DNA of 6,508 nucleotides, taken from positions 1 through 6,508 of the forward strand of contig JAPUHZ010000167.1 in the NCBI GenBank assembly GCA_027297485.1. Direction: 5' to 3'. Below, one piece after another: positions 5,326-6,508 of the stretch; within the stretch, counting starts at the first letter, position 1, and each line of letters begins with the position of its first letter. The stretch is from Deltaproteobacteria bacterium (GTDB lineage: Bacteria; Desulfobacterota_B; Binatia; UBA9968). Position numbers and translations under genes: made by a program. The notes under the pieces were generated by a model. It was given only the letters and a program-made list of their open reading frames with translations. It made no database searches and had not been told where the DNA came from.

Positions 5326-6318
5326 ATGCGTTATCTGTCGCTGGCCGACACGGAGCAGCTCGACATCCGGATGACCGACGTTGTCCCGGTAATCGAAGCG
5401 GCTTTTCGCCGAGTCGGGGAAGGCCAAGCAGTCGTTGTGCCCCGCGTGCGCTTGGTCCACCCCTCACTTTCGGAGAAGAGCACAGGGCAAGGACGTCCCT
5501 GGGAGCGTGACCTGCGCATCATTACCGGCGCCATTGAAGGAATTGGGTACGGTATCCGCATCGGCGGGTCGGTCCACCGAAAGGCCGGGGGTGTGATTCT
5601 GCTGCTCTTCGACTGGGAGACCATGGCGCTCAAGACATTGATCTCGGACCATCTTGTTCATGCGGTTAGAAGCACGGCTCCGGATGGAGTCCTGGCAAAA
5701 TATCTGGCGCTCGAAGGTGCCGCGACCATGGGGCTCATCGGCTCCGGTCGGCTGGCGCGCTGGGCGGCCGAAGCGGTTTGTGCCGTACGGTCTATTCATC
5801 ATCTCCGAGTGTGGAGCCCAAACATAACGCACCGAAAAGATATTGTACGGTATCTGAGTGCGCGCCTTGGAAATACGGTTCAAATTTACGAGGCAAAGAA
5901 CGCTGAAGAAACCACGCGAGATGCGCAGATCCTGGTGACGGCAACCAAGGCTGCGGCCCCGGTGCTCAGGGGTGAATGGCTGGCCCCCGGCTGCACTGTA
6001 ATCACCAATACTCCCGAAGAACTGGATCAAGAGACTTTGCGCCGTGGCAAGATCGTGACGACTTATCGAGACGGCGTGCTGACGCATGTGCCGCCATATC
6101 ACTCATTAGTGGAGTTGCTGGAAAAGGGCGATCTAACTCCCGAGGATTTTTCGACAGAACTGGGCGATGTTGTAAGCGGGCGGGTCGCAGGAAGGATCAC
6201 GGCGGATGAGATTATCATCTGTTTGAATCCTGCTTTTGGCGTCCTCGATGCCGCCATCGCCGAGTATATCTACCAAAGGGCCGTGACGATGGGCGTGGGA
6301 CTGGAATTACAGCCCTGA
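5326..6318 (+). CDS. Ornithine cyclodeaminase/mu-crystallin family protein, divergent active site
   Basis: This 330-residue cytosolic protein matches the OCD/mu-crystallin family over its full length. Landmarks are an N-terminal substrate-domain segment with VPRVRL (38-43), RSTAPDGVLAKYLA (115-128) in place of the usual RTAA/RTGA motif, the Rossmann fingerprint GLIGSGRLA (136-144), TATKAAAPVLRGEWLAPG (205-222), PEELDQETL (230-238), and FGVLDAAIAEYIY (304-316) at the end. Family members are NAD(P)-dependent: ornithine cyclodeaminase, alanine dehydrogenase, ketimine reductase and opine-type enzymes. By remembered alignment to Pseudomonas OCD, catalytic Lys69 is R78 here and Asp228 is N228, with two residues deleted after the Pro; R115 keeps the carboxylate-binding Arg. 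Ornithine cyclodeamination is therefore unlikely. The gene follows the bicupin by 17 bp and lacks a good Shine-Dalgarno, so it probably depends on read-through and reinitiation from the bicupin. The ATG chosen gives the normal N-terminus for the family. Confidence 0.88.
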   Translation: MRYLSLADTEQLDIRMTDVVPVIEAAFRRVGEGQAVVVPRVRLVHPSLSEKSTGQGRPWERDLRIITGAIEGIGYGIRIGGSVHRKAGGVILLLFDWETMALKTLISDHLVHAVRSTAPDGVLAKYLALEGAATMGLIGSGRLARWAAEAVCAVRSIHHLRVWSPNITHRKDIVRYLSARLGNTVQIYEAKNAEETTRDAQILVTATKAAAPVLRGEWLAPGCTVITNTPEELDQETLRRGKIVTTYRDGVLTHVPPYHSLVELLEKGDLTPEDFSTELGDVVSGRVAGRITADEIIICLNPAFGVLDAAIAEYIYQRAVTMGVGLELQP

Positions 6319-6329
6319 TCCTCCCCCGC

Positions 6330-6356
6330 ATTTTCCACCCGACCTATATTTTCCAC
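6330..6356. repeat. Pair of 9-bp direct repeats ATTTTCCAC
   Basis: ATTTTCCAC occurs at 6330-6338 and 6348-6356, an 18-bp period, just downstream of the OCD-like gene. Two short AT-rich copies may be chance; no function is evident. Confidence 0.3.
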
Positions 6357-6383
6357 TAATACAAACGCAGTGAGTAAGTTTAC

Positions 6384-6411
6384 CTTTCCTCAGTGGAAGG
6401 AGCCTTCAGGC
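6384..6411. repeat. Overlapping short inverted repeats downstream of the OCD-like gene
   Basis: CTTTCC (6384-6389) pairs with GGAAGG (6395-6400) around a TCAGT loop with one G-T pair. The same right arm can instead pair as GAAGG-AG-CCTTC (6396-6407). The two pairings exclude each other. No T-run follows, so this is not a classical intrinsic terminator. Confidence 0.35.
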
Positions 6412-6427
6412 CGAGGGAAATGGGCCA

Positions 6428-6456
6428 GCCCTTGACAGTCACTACATGTCAAGGGC
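6428..6456. repeat. Perfect 10-bp stem-loop after the rightward operon
   Basis: GCCCTTGACA (6428-6437) and TGTCAAGGGC (6447-6456) are exact reverse complements around a 9-base loop GTCACTACA. It is the strongest hairpin in the window and lies about 110 bp after the OCD-like stop. There is no U-tract on either strand, so a role as a factor-independent terminator is doubtful; it may stabilise the mRNA 3' end or belong to the adjacent repeat element. Confidence 0.6.
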
Positions 6457-6460
6457 CAGT

Positions 6461-6508
6461 GCCTTGACCCTTCGGTAAACTCAGGGTCATGGTGAGCAAG
6501 GTCGAACC
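6461..6508. repeat. Probable dispersed intergenic repeat, cut by the window edge
   Basis: The tail carries CCCTTCG, then CTCAGGG, ATGGTGAGC and GGTCGAACC in order, with TGACCC (6465-6470) pairing with GGGTCA (6484-6489) around a 13-base loop, and CCTTG (6462-6466) complementary to CAAGG (6497-6501). From memory, a CCTTCGAC...CTCAGGG...GAGC-type repeat is scattered in intergenic DNA of many Deltaproteobacteria, Chloroflexi, Nitrospirae and candidate phyla. Only one copy is visible here, so repetitiveness cannot be shown from the window. Confidence 0.5.

Larger units (their letters stand above)
6319..6508. other. Non-coding right end of the window
   Basis: After the OCD-like stop (TGA 6316-6318) no reading frame with gene-like features is seen. 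The stretch holds the direct repeats, the hairpins and the repeat-like tail. It is probably the boundary of the rightward unit. Confidence 0.6.

Noticed and set aside
4580..5467. 295-codon open frame on the minus strand opposite the bicupin and OCD-like genes
   Set aside because: It is antisense to most of the bicupin and the start of the next gene, has low-complexity Arg/Pro-rich composition and no recognisable motif; such long shadow frames are common in GC-rich genes.
5464..6102. 212-codon minus-strand frame opposite the OCD-like gene
   Set aside because: It is antisense to a gene with full-length family match, with no ribosome-binding site or domain signature.
1..6508. CRISPR array, tRNA/rRNA, insertion sequence or prophage
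   Set aside because: No regularly spaced repeats, no tRNA-like cloverleaf or rRNA sequence, no transposase, integrase or terminal inverted repeats were seen.

Overview
The window reads as a piece of a bacterial chromosome, roughly mid-50s percent G+C by eye, with good Shine-Dalgarno sites, ATG/GTG starts and short intergenic gaps. No gene here fixes the taxon. The gene families (bicupin, double-VOC protein, orphan iron(III)-type binding protein, OCD/mu-crystallin protein) and the dispersed-type repeat at the right end fit an uncultivated soil, sediment or sponge-associated lineage (Deltaproteobacteria, Tectomicrobia or Rokubacteria type). That placement is a low-confidence inference.

Layout. 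The left edge (1-273, +) is the C-terminal end of a SAM-dependent O-methyltransferase-like protein. It converges, with one base between the two stop codons, on a 12-TM MFS transporter (275-1558, -). A 299-bp gap separates the MFS gene from a two-gene minus-strand unit: a secreted ABC-type substrate-binding protein (1858-2937) preceded by a two-domain VOC (glyoxalase/extradiol-dioxygenase fold) protein (2950-3858). A 367-bp divergent intergenic region (3859-4225) carries candidate promoters in both directions and three dyads, one of them a perfect 7+7-bp palindrome. On the plus strand follow a bicupin protein (4226-5308) and, 17 bp later, an ornithine cyclodeaminase/mu-crystallin family protein (5326-6318). 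The right end (6319-6508) has no gene but holds a 10-bp-stem hairpin and the start of what looks like a dispersed intergenic repeat, cut by the window edge.

How the genes may work together (inference). The set resembles a small catabolic cassette: a periplasmic binding protein and an MFS permease for recognition and uptake or efflux, two non-heme-metal oxygenase or isomerase-type enzymes (VOC and bicupin), and an NAD(P)-dependent imine or amino-acid-type enzyme. All three enzymes depart from textbook active sites. The VOC C-terminal domain has Gln where extradiol enzymes have Glu. The bicupin has a Glu-less three-His site in its second cupin. The OCD-like protein appears to have Arg and Asn in place of the catalytic Lys and Asp. 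The substrate cannot be read from the sequence, and the chemistry may be undescribed. There are no RNA genes, CRISPR arrays, IS elements or phage genes.
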